64,000 nucleotides of DNA from Sinonovacula constricta (Eukaryota; Mollusca; Bivalvia; Cardiida; Solecurtidae). This document shows, piece after piece, positions 49,296 to 61,391 of the stretch. The DNA lies in assembly GCA_007844125.1 (NCBI GenBank), contig CM017567.1, positions 3,715,660 to 3,779,659 on the forward strand, read 5' to 3'. The first letter of the stretch is position 1; every line of letters starts with the position of its first letter. The notes beneath the pieces were generated by a model that was given only the letters and a program-made list of their open reading frames with translations, did no database searches and was not told the DNA's origin. The position numbers and the translations under genes are program-made.

Positions 49296-50696
49296 TCGAG
49301 TTAGTTGAGCTGCTAAACAGGACTGGAGCAATTATTTGTCAGACATGGCTAGAGTAAGAAGGGATGCAAAGCAGGTTTAGAGTCATTATTTGTCCGACAT
49401 GGCTACAGTCATCAAGTTAGAAGTGCTGCCAAGCAGGTCTAGAGCCATTATTTGTCAGAAAGGCTACAGTCATCAAGTTAGAAGTGCTGCCAAGCGGGTC
49501 TAGAGCCATTATTTGTCAGACATGACTACATCTGTTGAGTAAGAAGAGCTGCCAAACAGGACTGGAGCAATTATTTGTCAGTAAGTCTACAGATGTTGAG
49601 TAAGAAGGGCTGCCAAGCAGGTCTGGAGCCAATATTTGTCAGACATGACTACAGTCGTTGAGTTAGAAGGGCTGCCTAGCAGGTCTGGAGCCAATATTTG
49701 TCAGAAAGGCTACAGATGGTTGAGTTAGAAGGTCTGCCAAGCAGGTCTGGAGCCAATATTTGTCAGAAAGGCTACAGATGGTTGAGTTAGAAGGGCTGCC
49801 AAGCTGGTCTGGAGCCAATATTTGTCAGAAAGGTTACAGATGTTGAGTAAGAAGGGCTGCCAAGCAGGTCTGGAGCCAATATTTGTCAGAAAGGCTACAG
49901 ATGGTTGAGTTAGAAGGTCTGCCAAGCAGGTCTGGAGCCAATATTTGTCAGAAAGGCTACAGATGGTTGAGTTAGAAGGGCTGCCAAGCAGGTCTGGAGC
50001 CAATATTTGTCAGAAAGGCTACAGATGTTGAGTAAGAAGGGCTGCCAAGCAGGTCTGGAGCCAATATTTGTCAGAAAGGCTACAGATGGTTGAGTTAGAA
50101 GGTCTGCCAAGCAGGTCTGGAGCCAATATTGTCAGAAAGTCTACAGATGTTGAGTAAGAAGGGCTGCCAAGCAGGTCTGGAGCCAATATTTGTCAGAAAG
50201 GCTACAGATGGTTGAGTTAGAAGGTCTGCCAAGCAGGTCTGGAGCCAATATTGTCAGACATGACTACAGCCGTTGAGTTAGAAGGTCTGCCAAGCAGGTC
50301 TGGAGCCAATATTGTCAGAAAGTCTACAGATGTTGAGTTAGAAGGGCTGCCAAGCAGGTCTGGAGCCAATATTTGTCAGACATGACTACAGTCGTTGAGT
50401 TAGAAGGGCTGCCAAGCTGGTCTGGAGCCATTTTTTGTCAGAAAGTCTACAGATGTTGAGTTAGAAGGGCTGCCAAGCAGGTCTGGAGCCATTATTTGTC
50501 AGACATGACTACAGATGTTGAGTTAGAAGGGCTGCAAAGCAGGTTTGGAGCAATTATTTGTCAGACATGACTACAGCCGTTGAGTTAGAAGGCCTGCAAA
50601 GCAGGTTTGGAGCAATTATTTGTCAGACATGACTACAGTCGTTGAGTAAGAAGGTCTGCAAAGCAGGTCTGGAGCCATTATTTGTCAGACATGATG
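49296..50696 (+). repeat. ~62-bp minisatellite, about 23 copies
   Basis: The unit holds GAGTTAGAAGGGCTGCCAAG, CAGGTCTGGAGCCAATATTT and GTCAGAAAGGCTACAGATG. Length varies from about 58 to 62 bp through small indels, with AAAGGCTACAGATGGT and CATGACTACAGTCGT variants in blocks. Repetitive open frames on the minus strand (66-92 codons) are by-products. Confidence 0.95.
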
Positions 50697-50699
50697 GTC

Positions 50700-52330
50700 C
50701 ATTTCTGTAAACAAAAGATCCATGACAGGTTAAGAGACATGCTAATCTCAGCTATCCAATCAAAATCTTCCAGCCGTAACAACAAAAGGAGTGTCATTTC
50801 TCTGCAGCGCAAACCTACATTCTTTTACACCTGCAGGACTTGTGAACGTTCAAACAGGGCAACAAAATGAAATCTATTGCTCAAAAGTTTGATTGTCCTT
50901 TCTTCAATTGGTCTCTTACCACTTTCCCTGGATTGCCTATACCAGCTCTATACAAAGACCGACAGAGAATATTTCACTAAGCTGTTGTCAAGATGGACTG
51001 TGTGCATAGCTGTGTTGTCTCGTACCTGCAGTGTTGGTAAACCATAAACGTACCAACTGGCAGGACTCCAGATAATCAGAGTACATCTGTCTGGATAAAG
51101 CATATATATATATATATATATATATATCCTATAATTCTTAACAGTGTAGATATTCATTAGAATCCTCAAATCGAGACAATTCTAATGTGTACCAGTGTTA
51201 TGATGCTATTTGTTTATTATATAACGAATCAAGTATTGTTGTATTTTTTCTTTGTTTTGCATTTTAATGTTTGCATTTCAACAATCTGGCATATGTGTAT
51301 TAAGTGTATGATATCAAAATGACAGTTATATAATATAGATTTGAAATATACTACTTATAATTCAATTTATTGTGGTTCCAACGATGTTTAATTATTAATA
51401 ATACCGTGGATGTCCAAATGATGATATTTCCTAAGTTGATAAATCTTAGGTAAACACTAACTGTCCAGATGTTTTCACAATCATTTTATGATGATCACTG
51501 GCTAAGTCTGGGGTTAAATATGCAAAATCTAAGAGTCATTCAGTTGTGCACAATGTGATGTGCATTTAGCTTGCTTTGGTCACCAGCTGGAACCTGCCTG
51601 GTGATACATCTGTCATTACATCATAAAGAAGCATGTAGAGCCATATCAAAGGAAGCCCAAATAATGTTTATAATTAATAATTTGCACAATTTATTGCATA
51701 AGCATTTGGCATCTTATGACAGACTTGCTATATATTAGGCTGTTGTGAGTCTGTTTGATAAGCAGTCATTCCTTGATTGGAGAAGATACTTTATAGGTAT
51801 TTATATTGGATAATCCATTATAATACATTGTTTGAACTCTGCTGTGTTATTTAAATTGCTCTTATATCCAGAATAAAAGTATTTAAACAACTGGCAAGCC
51901 GTTCTCCTGTTTTTCTGCACCCTTCTTGTGACTCTGGATAATAATTCATATTAACAACAGCATGAACTTGAACTTTTCAAAAGCATCATTATAATACCAG
52001 CAATACAGAATTCAGAAGAGAAATAATTGTATTCCCCAAAATATACTGGGTTAGATAAAGCATTTATGCATTAATTCTTTACAAAAGTTACAAGATGTGG
52101 GCACTCAAAAGAATCCTCATATCAACAATTCTTATGAGTACCAGCAATATAAACTTTCAGGCAAAATAAATGTAATGTCCTTGAAAATTACTCCCTAATT
52201 TTTAAGATTTGACTATTGATGACCAGCATGAATCCTATACTTCTCCTAAGACCTTTATATTGCTTGTGTTCCTTGGAATCATCCCAATGTGACAATTTTG
52301 ATGAGTTACTATCAAATAAAGGGATTTGGA
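50700..52330. other. AT-rich DNA with an AT dinucleotide run
   Basis: A (TA)n run lies at about 51102-51127. A 73-codon minus-strand frame at 50948-51169 has a CTGCAG|GTACGA donor-like site but no good acceptor, so it is not called an exon. Confidence 0.4.
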
Positions 52331-52334
52331 ACAG

Positions 52335-52690
52335 AAATTGTTTGTTTATTTGGTTTATTATCAGGCCAATAGTATTTTAGTTTAGTAGTTTATTTGGAGA
52401 CGGTGTCCACTTGAAGCAGATATTGTGCTGCCTTCACTGTGTATAGCATGCTGTGAACACCTGGCATGATACCACACCCAGTCACATTATCCTGACACCG
52501 GGCCAACCAGTCGTGGAACTACTCTCATCATAGTTGCTTGAGCGTTAGCAAGGGAGCTATACCACTACGAATTTTTCAGACTTTGGTATGTCGCGGCCTT
52601 GGATCGAACCTTTGGGCCTCCCGTACCTGGTGCCGATGCTCTACAGATTGTGCTTCAAGGACTGGTTGGTGGAGAAATCTTCCCTTATCT
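52335..52690 (-). repeat. tRNA-derived SINE (family II), with A and B boxes
   Basis: Read on the minus strand the head holds CTGTAGAGCATCGGCACC (A-box) and AGGTTCGATCC (B-box). A family body follows and the right-to-left reading ends in an A/T-rich tail with AAACAAAC units (plus strand TTTGTTTATTTGG at 52340). It is the most complete copy of this family in the window. Confidence 0.8.
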
Positions 52691-53440
52691 GGGAGCTCAA
52701 GATAGGACTAATAACATGGCTGTAAACACATCTTTCATCCTGAGAATACTGTCTTAAGACAGCTATGAAGATAAAACACAGTTCTTTATCTTCATGAGCT
52801 TTGATTTTACTTACTCATACTTCATTGTGCACACCTTGTGTTAAGGCCTGCTAAGAGCCTGGGGCTTATATGCCATTGATTGAAAGCAGCAGGGAGCCCA
52901 GATCAAAACCAGCATGTTAATATAGAAAGTAAACAAAGCTGTTTGTGTATCATACTTCAGAAAACTATCCAGCTCCACTTATTGCATGGGTTGTGAAATT
53001 AAGTTTTTTCATTCTTTATAAGTTAATGTTACTGAAAAACTTGGATTTTCTATTGTTTTTTCTTCATGCATTAATGAACCCACACTGCTTACTAATTTAA
53101 CCCTTTACTTGCTGGAACCCCCATTAAGGTGGGATATATTTTATGTAGAGGGGGTGAATGGTGTTTCAATCAAGTAAAGGATTAATCCAGTTACAGAATA
53201 TGATATGATCAGAGAAATGGTAGCACTATATAATATGCCAGATTCTTGTAACACAATATCATACATAGGAAAATTCAGCATATTGTCTGCTGTAAGTCCC
53301 TAAGTTGGTTGAAAGAATGTTTTACTCTATAATTTTTCTACTTTTTGTTAAAAGCTTAGGCTTAATTCCTTTTTCTTTTTCTTTTTTTGCTTATATATCG
53401 TACATTTTACATGTAACAGTTAATATACCTATTAATGGAG
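52691..53440. other. AT-rich non-coding DNA
   Basis: No gene or array was seen. Confidence 0.4.
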
Positions 53441-53445
53441 ACTAA

Positions 53446-53545
53446 GCAGCAAATAGTGGTGATCCTGATCTGACTCCTCACACCAGAGTTGGCTGATCTG
53501 GTTCTAAACTTTCTGCCTTAGGCTTTACTAATACACTGTCAGCAG
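53446..53545 (+). repeat. palindromic MITE-like element
   Basis: The left arm GCAGCAAATAGTGGTGATCC faces GGCTGATCTGGTTCTAAACT and TTCTGCC; the flank CTTAGGCTTTAC follows. Confidence 0.65.
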
Positions 53546-54170
53546 CAAAGAGTAAGGTGAAAAAGAACAATTTCTTTGATTCTTTAAGCACATTTTGTAA
53601 CCATGACTTAAACTACTTTTCTTTCTGGATACTCCTCACAACCCAGTTTCCTAGTCTCCTGATCCAGTTTTGTCTCCATCTATAATTGTGTTCCAGAAAC
53701 ATAATCTAATTGTGGCCCATAAAAGGTCTCCAAAATACGATTCCTGGAAAATGTCTAATGAAGACATAATTCTGAAAAAGGACTGAGACTAGAAACAGGA
53801 TCTTGACAGACAATGGAGATCATAGGCTGGACTGTCAGCTGTTGTTATGATGAGGAAATAATTTATTAAATATTTATAAATATAATGGTACATGTTAACA
53901 CTCATTATGCTGTGATTGGTGGTGAGGTGTGGATTTGAAAATAAGCAGAAACTTTGGGAAGAATAATATGTTTCTGTGGAAGTGGTGCTCAGGATATTTA
54001 TACTCATGTTGAGTAATGTAAAGAAAGATTAAAAGAAATAAGAAAGAAAGAAAAAAGAAAACTGGAATGATAAAATAATTAAAAAAGATAAAGAAAATCA
54101 TTGTGATGAAAATGGTAATAATTATTAATTATTTTAATTATTAATATTTCTTTTATAACTGTAAAAAATG

Positions 54171-54455
54171 TTTGTTTGTTTGTTTATTGGGTTTATCGTC
54201 TCACCAACAGTATTTCAGTTATCTGAAGACGGTGTCCACTTGAAGCAGATATAGTGCTGCCATCACCATGTATAGCATGCTGTGAACACCTGGCATGATA
54301 CCACACCCAGTCACATTATCCTGACACCCGGCCAACCAGTTGTGGAACTACCCTTATATTTGCTTGAGCGTTAGCAAGAGAGCTATACCACTACCATTTT
54401 TAACGACTTTGGTATGTTGCGGACCGGGATCGAACCCGGGGCCTCCCGTACCTGG
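54171..54455 (-). repeat. SINE (family II) with target-site duplication, 5'-truncated
   Basis: The element runs from a (TTTG)n tail on the plus strand at 54171 to the B-box region at right (GGGATCGAACCCGGGGCCTC). It is bounded by a perfect 10-bp direct repeat, GTAAAAAATG, at 54161-54170 and 54456-54465. The A-box half of the tRNA-like head is absent, so the insertion was truncated at its 5' end. Confidence 0.85.
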
Positions 54456-54465
54456 GTAAAAAATG

Positions 54466-55010
54466 CATTAATGTATTAATTATATCATACTAAATATAAA
54501 GAATGCAAACAATTTATAAATCAACCCCCACAGAACATGTCTCACAGGAGATATATTTCACATTTTCACAAGTAATCTATTTTGTATTTCAGGACTATAG
54601 GTGCTTAAATTAGGATGCTATTTTCACTTTTACTGACGTTTCATTAAATATCAGCAAGAGACTTCATGAATAGTTAAATTTGATGTCAATCCAGGATTTC
54701 TTTAACCATTCCCAGGTTGTTCTCCAGCTTGTACTTCAAGTCCGAATAAATTGTCAATTCAGTGAAGTCAACATTTAATCAAATGGTAAAGATCTAATGA
54801 CTTAATTGAATAGTCACTGCAATACATGTAATTTGGAAATATTTTTATTGCATTATTACATAATGTATGATTTTTGACTTTAATTGAAAAATTGTTGTAA
54901 ATAAATTCACATATTTTAATATGTGAAATATTGATGTGGTAAAAAGTTTAAAATGTGTTTTACTCCTGTTTTTGTAATTGTTGTTGGTGGCGGTGTTGGT
55001 GGTGGTGGCG
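54466..55010. other. AT-rich DNA leading into a GGT-rich tract
   Basis: No gene was seen. A GGT/GGC-rich stretch at about 54982-55020 adjoins the SINE to the right. Confidence 0.5.
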
Positions 55011-55028
55011 GTAGTGATGGTTGTGGGG

Positions 55029-55308
55029 ATGGGATGGGATTTGCCGGCATTTTTGCCGATACTGTGCAGTGACATTTTTGTCATTATAGCACAGCGGCAC
55101 TTATGAGGTGCCCAAGGACTGAACCCGGCCGGTCCATTATACTGACACCGTCGAGTCAGGTGTAATGCTGTCCCCTTAGCCCCGAGCGATAGGAGGGAAG
55201 CCACTACTACCAATTTTAAAGTCTTTGGTTTGACCCGGTCGGGGTTTGAACCCACGACCTCCCGATCCGCAAGCCAACGCTCTACCACCTGAGCTATTGT
55301 GGCCGGTT
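55029..55308 (-). repeat. tRNA-derived SINE (family III), complete, with target-site duplication
   Basis: On the minus strand the element opens with a clear tRNA-like head: GGCCACAATAGCTCAGGTGG (A-box), GTAGAGCGTTGGCTTGCG, and GTGGGTTCAAACCCC (B-box). It ends in a short ATCCC-type tail (plus strand GGGATGGGATGGGAT). A 15-bp direct repeat with one mismatch (GTGATGGYTGTGGGG) flanks it at 55014-55028 and 55309-55323. The acceptor stem does not pair, so this is not a working tRNA gene. Minus-strand frames crossing it (up to 172 codons) give AQVVERWLADREVVGSNP and SSGGRALACGSGGRGFKPRP, familiar false proteins from such SINEs. Confidence 0.9.
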
Positions 55309-55324
55309 GTGATGGCTGTGGGGG

Positions 55325-56228
55325 AATTGATAGTAATGGTGGTGGTGGTGGCAGTGGTTTCAAAATAAAAAATGATAAAGCACTTTGTTGTCATTATTTA
55401 TTTGTTTACTGACAGTACAGCCTTACCTTATATACAACTGTATTTATAACAAATGCACATTAAAATGACATGAGTCATAACCTTTTCAAAAATACTTTAA
55501 TGATGCACCTATTTACTTTGGACAATGAATTAAGCCTTGCCTAATGTTCCATTGCAAATCATTTACATCACAAAGAAATTCAACCTCAAGTATATTAACT
55601 TCAATATCATTGCTTTGCTTTGAATGTTTTCTTTCCATGTCACAATATTCAATACCCACAAATGCCAGGTTTTATGTCCTGTATTGACATTTATTACTGC
55701 GACATTACATTTTACAGACAGACATAGACTCCATACAAACTGACACGTTCCAAAGCATTACAGATACAATATCAGCATACACCAACTACTTGCTGAAAGA
55801 ACATGTGTCATTGAATAATTTTTGGTTATAAACATCATGTATAACATGTCTTCAGTATGGCTTGTTTTCTATGTGATGTATGTCAATACACATGTATATT
55901 TTTGGAGGTTTTTTAACAATTATTAATAAGAAACTCCTTGTCATATTTACCACACAGTTTCAACTAAATTTGAAGTAAAATTTCACTTCCTAGCAATGTA
56001 TCCAATAAATTCCCAACCAAACAAGAAATTAAAAGTATTAATTTAAATTTTCTTATTACAAAAAATTCTTTTCAGTATTAACAATAATAAATAATTTCAC
56101 TAGAAAAAAAATCCTTGCTTTTGAGCTTTTTAAAAGATTTTGATATTTGCAACCCTTTAGTCTTTACAGGCTGGAAGCTTCATTCATCCAATTAACAAAA
56201 AACATACCCCATCTGAATAGTTGTTTTA
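55325..56228. other. AT-rich non-coding DNA
   Basis: A short GGT run lies at 55340-55353. Otherwise nothing is recognised. Confidence 0.45.
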
Positions 56229-56234
56229 GCAAGT

Positions 56235-57070
56235 TTTTGTCTAGTGGACCTGTACATGACATAGCCGAGGACCCTTTTGTCTAGTGGACCTGTACATGAC
56301 ATAGCCGTGGACCCTTTTGTCTAGTGGACCTGTACATGACCTACCCGAGGAGCTTTTTGTCTAGTGGGCCTGTACATGACCTACCCAGGGACCCTTTTGT
56401 CTAGTGGACCTATACATGACCTACCCAAGGACATTTTTGTCAAATGGACCTGTACATGACCTACCCAGGGACCCTTTTGTCTAGTGGACTTGTACATGAC
56501 CTACCCGAGGACCCTAATGTCTAGTGGACCTGTACATGACCTACCTAGGGACTCTTTGTCTAGTGGACCTGTACATGACCTACCAGAGGACCCTTTTGTC
56601 TAATGGACCTGTACATGACCTACCGAGGACCCTTTTGTCTAGTGGACCTGTACATGACCTACCCGAGGACCCTTTTGTCTAGTGGACCTGTACATGACCT
56701 ACCCGAGGACCCTTTTGTCTAGTGGACCTGTACATGACCTACCCGAGGACCCTTATGTCTAATGGACCTGTACATGACCTACCCAAGGATCCTTTTGTCT
56801 AGTGGACCTGTACATGACCTACACAGGGACCCTTTGTCTAGTGGACCTATACATGACCTACCTGAAGACCCTTTTGTCTAGTGAACCTGTACATGACCTA
56901 CCCGAGGACCCTTTTGTCTAGTGGACCTGTACATGACCTACCCAGGGACTCTTTGTCTAGTGGACCTATACATGACCTAACCGAGGACCCTTTTGTCTAG
57001 TGGACCTGTACATGACCTACCCAGGGACCCTTTTGTCTAGTGGACTTGTACATAACCTACCCGAGGACCC
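56235..57070 (+). repeat. 40-bp minisatellite, about 21 copies
   Basis: The unit CTTTTGTCTAGTGGACCTGT + ACATGACCTACCCGAGGACC repeats, with occasional 1-bp losses giving 39-bp copies and scattered substitutions. There is no long open frame because the period shifts frame. Confidence 0.97.
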
Positions 57071-58120
57071 ATGTACTATGATCTCAGATATAACAACATA
57101 TAATATCGGGTAGAGGTCAAATTGTGAAACCACTCCAATAATCTGGCAGATTTGGCAGCTTGGGGATTTTAAATCTGTCCACAAGACTAATAGTCTTAAC
57201 CATATTTAGAACACCTCAAATAATTCATGAAGTATTTTTCAGATCTAAGAGGGAAAACCCCGCAAAGTATAGACGTCAGTACCTATGATGTTGTTAAAAT
57301 TACAAGGGTTTTTGTTATCTCCAATAAGCATCTAGTCATAGTTGTATATCTTACAAAACGTAAAATGTTGATTGATAAATGAAAGGTTCATGAAGAAAGT
57401 AACCCTAAAAAACTACATTTACCACTTTTTTGGAGAACATTATGGTTGTGTATTCTTCGTCAGATGAACAAAAAAGTTGAAATCTGTAAGTATCATTGCA
57501 CGAGATATATCCCAGGGATGAGTTCCAACAGTTTAACTAATGTACTGAAATGGTCCTCTGACTGACAGACACAATAATTATTGTTTCATTAAAATACATT
57601 AATTAACCTTGGCAGTGTTCCAGAGAAACATAGTATTGTCTTAACTGTAAAAACATGCCATGATTACAATAACATAAAAAAGTTGTAATGTAAAAAGCCA
57701 AAATGTCAACATTAGGCAAGATTTATACATTCTGCTCACTGCAGCCTTTAAAAACAGCCATGCCTTGCTGAATTAACTGTGTGCTAATTTAAAAAAGAAC
57801 CAGAAACAGGTTACTTTGAGGGGAGGGATATAAATGCAAAGGCACACAGGACAATAGAACTAAACCCTGAAGAAACTTATTGCCACGTATTGATGACTAC
57901 ATTCTAACCTTATCATTCTTCCATACCGAGATAGGTCTTTTTAATTCACTAGTACCTGGTTGAACATTGTTTCAAAACTGACATAATTGTAGACAGTCGG
58001 GATAATGTCTTCATATGTAAGTAATCTGTGCGGCTGAGCTTCCCCTTAATCCACAGACCCTTATAATGCTGTATTTCTTAACAACAAATATGAAGAAAAC
58101 CTAACAATTTAATGCAACAG
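57071..58120. other. non-repetitive, non-coding DNA
   Basis: This is complex sequence without a convincing frame, array or element. Confidence 0.4.
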
Positions 58121-58186
58121 AAAATAGGCTGATTTGGATCTACACTATCTGCTTAAGCCTGATCAATTTGCATTTAGAAGGTTAAG
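58121..58186 (+). repeat. palindromic element, right half
   Basis: GGCTGATTTGGATCTACACT, ATCTGCTTAAGCCTGATCAA and the TTAGAAGGTTAAG flank match the right half of the family. Confidence 0.55.
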
Positions 58187-58479
58187 AATAATTTCTTGTT
58201 AACCCTGTCCTGATTTGAGGGTACATACTTTCCATTGAATCAGAGCCATCTTTGATCAAAATTAACATCAACAAATATCTGGGACTGTTAAATCCTTGGT
58301 GGTCATTTATTACCTTGTCAAATAAGATTATTATAGTGGAATCAATAGTTAACTCCTTACCACCTATGTATAAAGGGATGGTCTTTTAGAATCAACCCAA
58401 AGAGTTAAGTCAACAAAAGCCTTCCATCAAGTAGACGGTTGCCATTTATGCATAACTTTATGACAGACATTTTATATGA

Positions 58480-58770
58480 GTCAGGCCTCTTTATGGCCTA
58501 AAATGCCACCTGAACGTGAAATGTCACCAAAAAGCCAGGGAGAGAAGAATTGGCTGCGACCTTCAATTCAATAAAAGTTGATCAATTGTGTGCAAGGTCC
58601 CAGTAAAAGTTTGGACTGCTTTTGTATTGTAGGTATATTACAGATAATTGTCAGCCATATTCCCCTGTGATTGGCCTATTGGGACCAACGATCAAGGAAG
58701 ATTTCTGCAGATTAATGGCGAGTTTTAAACTTGATTATCATTAACATGTGATCTTGATTATTACACTTTT
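58480..58770. other. non-repetitive stretch, possible conserved non-coding element
   Basis: This is complex sequence with several homeodomain-like ATTA/TAAT cores (AGATAATTGTCAGCC, GATTAATGGC, GATTATCATTAAC) and a CCAAT-type box (GTGATTGGCC). No frame, repeat or splice context was seen. Function is speculative. Confidence 0.2.
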
Positions 58771-59415
58771 CAATGATAGAAAGTCATAACAATTTTTTTT
58801 TATAATATTCTGAACTGGGTTTATTTAATTTTTAATATACAAAAAGTGACATTAGAAGAAATTTTCTAAAAATAAAGCCATTTTAAGAGTTAAAAGTTAT
58901 ATATAATAAATGGTTTAAAGTTTTTAATTTGTTTAAAACATCTGTTTATCCCAATATAATGTAAAATTATATCATACATAAAATTAATATGAACAATTTT
59001 TCTGTGGAAACACTACACAATAGGCACTCTTTTTTAAAAGACCCCCTGTCATTCATTAAATTGTGTGATAAAACATTCCTTCACTCAAGTTCCAAATGAC
59101 TGGTGTTCTGTCAGTAAATGCACCTTCTCTTAGACCTAATCAACAGTTGTAATCTTTGTCCCTTTACTTATTATGTTACTGGGTGCAGTAGGGGGTAACA
59201 TAGCAAAACTTATGGGTAAAAATGTAAGTACTCTGCACCATTTTGAACCTTTAAATCACAAATCATTGGTGCATAATGAGAGCAGGTTAAGCCCTTAACT
59301 CTGACTGTCTGAGGTTAATTAAATCTTAATTACTCAGCTTTTCTGGAAGTGAATGCATTTTATTTTTTAACTATACAAAAGTACTTGTAATCTGGGCAAG
59401 ACTATGTAATGTGGG
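58771..59415. other. AT-rich non-coding DNA
   Basis: Nothing is recognised. Confidence 0.4.
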
Positions 59416-59424
59416 TACAGAGTT

Positions 59425-59500
59425 TGCAGCAAATAGTGCAGATCCTAATGAGAAAGCTCAACTTGACTAAAACTGACTCGTCGGGGATTAGACTTTGCTA
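59425..59500 (+). repeat. palindromic element, left half
   Basis: GCAGCAAATAGTGCAGATCC and TAATGAGAAAGCTCA match the left arm; the right arm is lost. Confidence 0.5.
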
Positions 59501-60140
59501 ATTGGCAGTTATATTCATCCTTAGTTAGTTAAGTTACACAATAAAACCATCTACATATAAATATACGTATTAGTGTATTTTGATATACTCATGGCACTGA
59601 CATTACTTGGTTATTTATGCAACAATTTGCTATTTATCATACAGGAAGGCCTTAGACAACTATCTTGGGATGGATGTTTCTTTCCTTTCTTACCACGTTA
59701 GAAGTAAGTACATTCGAAATGATTCCACCCTACAATGACTTAACAATTTTCCTCGTCCAATAATGTCAATATTAAACAAGATAACAACGTTACATCACTT
59801 AACTAAACCTAAAAACTGACAATCACAAATCTAATGGGAAAAAGATTTCTTTCTTGGAGAACCTAGTTTAAAAATCACTTATAGTCAGCATTATTAAAAA
59901 CACTGAATGAAAATCAGAGCAGTATCAATTTAACTTAACCAGAATTCATATTCTTGTTACAACAGTTTTGCAATGATCCTTCTCCACCTGTTTTGAATTG
60001 TCCCAAACATCTAAATAAGAGCAGGTATCGGAGGTATAATATATGTACATAATTGTATTGAGGGTAAAAGTGTTAGTGCTAGAAGATAATCAAATGTTTA
60101 TTATCTCTTAACCAGTTTAGTATGAATTGATCAGTAATTG
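59501..60140. other. AT-rich non-coding DNA
   Basis: Nothing is recognised. Confidence 0.4.
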
Positions 60141-60146
60141 GAAAAA

Positions 60147-60212
60147 AAGTGTAGATCCAGATCAGTCCGCTCCAAGCTGAGTTACCAGATCAGGATCTCT
60201 ACTATCTGCTAT
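60147..60212 (+). repeat. palindromic MITE-like element, short form
   Basis: AAGTGTAGATCCAGATCAGT faces CCAGATCAGGATCTCTACTA with about 20 bp between. Confidence 0.65.
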
Positions 60213-61205
60213 CAAGTCCCTACAAAAATGACTTTTTAAATTTTTATTTTATATTTAAATATAAAAATGTAGCATTGGTAAGGGTTTTTAGGGTGAATTG
60301 TGCAGCGTAAGGGTTTATGTAAATCTGGACATCAACAGAAAAGTCCCAACAATTCAATTGTCTGGGTTCTCGATCTCTCAGCCTAGTCAACAAAACACCA
60401 CAGAATATAAATTAATTTCGAAATTTGATTCCATTGGTATTCATACATTGTGAGAACAACAAAGACTGGTAATGAAAAACAACCATATACTTGTAAACAA
60501 GCAAAAGATAAATAAATTTCTATAGATTTATTCATGGTATAAATTTACTCTGTGCGTATATCTGGACCAGGAATATACAGTAAATAATTGACAAGCTTTT
60601 GTACTGGATAAGCTTGGACAAAGTATATCCATGTCTAGAACGATTTTAGGGCCAATGCATATCAGTTACAAGTGGTACTTTAATACTGTAAATGAATTCT
60701 TTTCCTTACTTTTAAAGAATGCATGATTTCATACTATTTGATACACACACATCCCACAGCGATAATGAATCCAAATATAAAATCATTCTTTAAACATAGT
60801 TCAAAAAAATTGCTCAAAAAAAAAGGTTATTATTTTTTAAAAAAAATTAAGAATTAACAAACGTTAATACTCAGAGCAGTTCTAATAAAATGGTACGCTT
60901 TAATTAAAAGTATATAGCCACAGTTATACAATAATGTTTGTTTATTTTTGTCCATGCATGTTACTGTTAGATTTTACATAAGCAAATTAAAGACCTTCAA
61001 ATCTAGAACAAGGTAGTGATCATGATGGAATTAATTCATTGACATGGATCTTAGTCCATGTATAAGACCAGGTGTAAACACACAGGATGTTAACCATTAC
61101 CTGGATATATTTAGTAACTCTTAGCTTGCTACATTTGTTTATTACCCATACTAAATTCTTTATTTTGGCTAACAACTTCATGACAGGGTCAAAAGTTTTG
61201 TTCTT
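60213..61205. other. AT-rich non-coding DNA
   Basis: Nothing is recognised beyond poly-A/T runs. Confidence 0.4.
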
Positions 61206-61212
61206 TTAGACA

Positions 61213-61320
61213 AAGCAGCAAAAAGTGCAGATCCTGATCAGCTCCCAGCAAGGAACTGTCAAATCTGGATCTTTACTGTTTGCCTAAGCCTTAAAAATAT
61301 GTGTTAAGCAAGCTAAGGGC
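61213..61320 (+). repeat. palindromic MITE-like element, complete
   Basis: The left arm AGCAAAAAGTGCAGATCCTG, centre CAGCTCCCAGCAAGGAACTG and right arm AAATCTGGATCTTTACTGTT are followed by the distal flank AAGCAAGCTAAGGGC. Its AGCAAGGAACTG...TTTACT segment resembles the unit of the satellite that follows. Confidence 0.75.
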
Positions 61321-61391
61321 TAAAAAATATTACAAAATCCTCATAATTTACTTATAACTACATGCCAAGGAAACATCTCTTACAAGACTCA

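Noticed and set aside
50948..51169. Candidate exon with a CTGCAG|GTACGA donor
   Set aside because: The upstream side is an AT dinucleotide run without a proper acceptor; evidence is too weak.
55230..55306. Functional tRNA gene on the minus strand
   Set aside because: A- and B-boxes are present but the acceptor stem does not pair and the sequence runs on as a SINE.
54845..55363. 172-codon open frame with AQVVERWLADREVVGSNP
   Set aside because: It crosses a tRNA-derived SINE; this peptide is a familiar false annotation from such elements.
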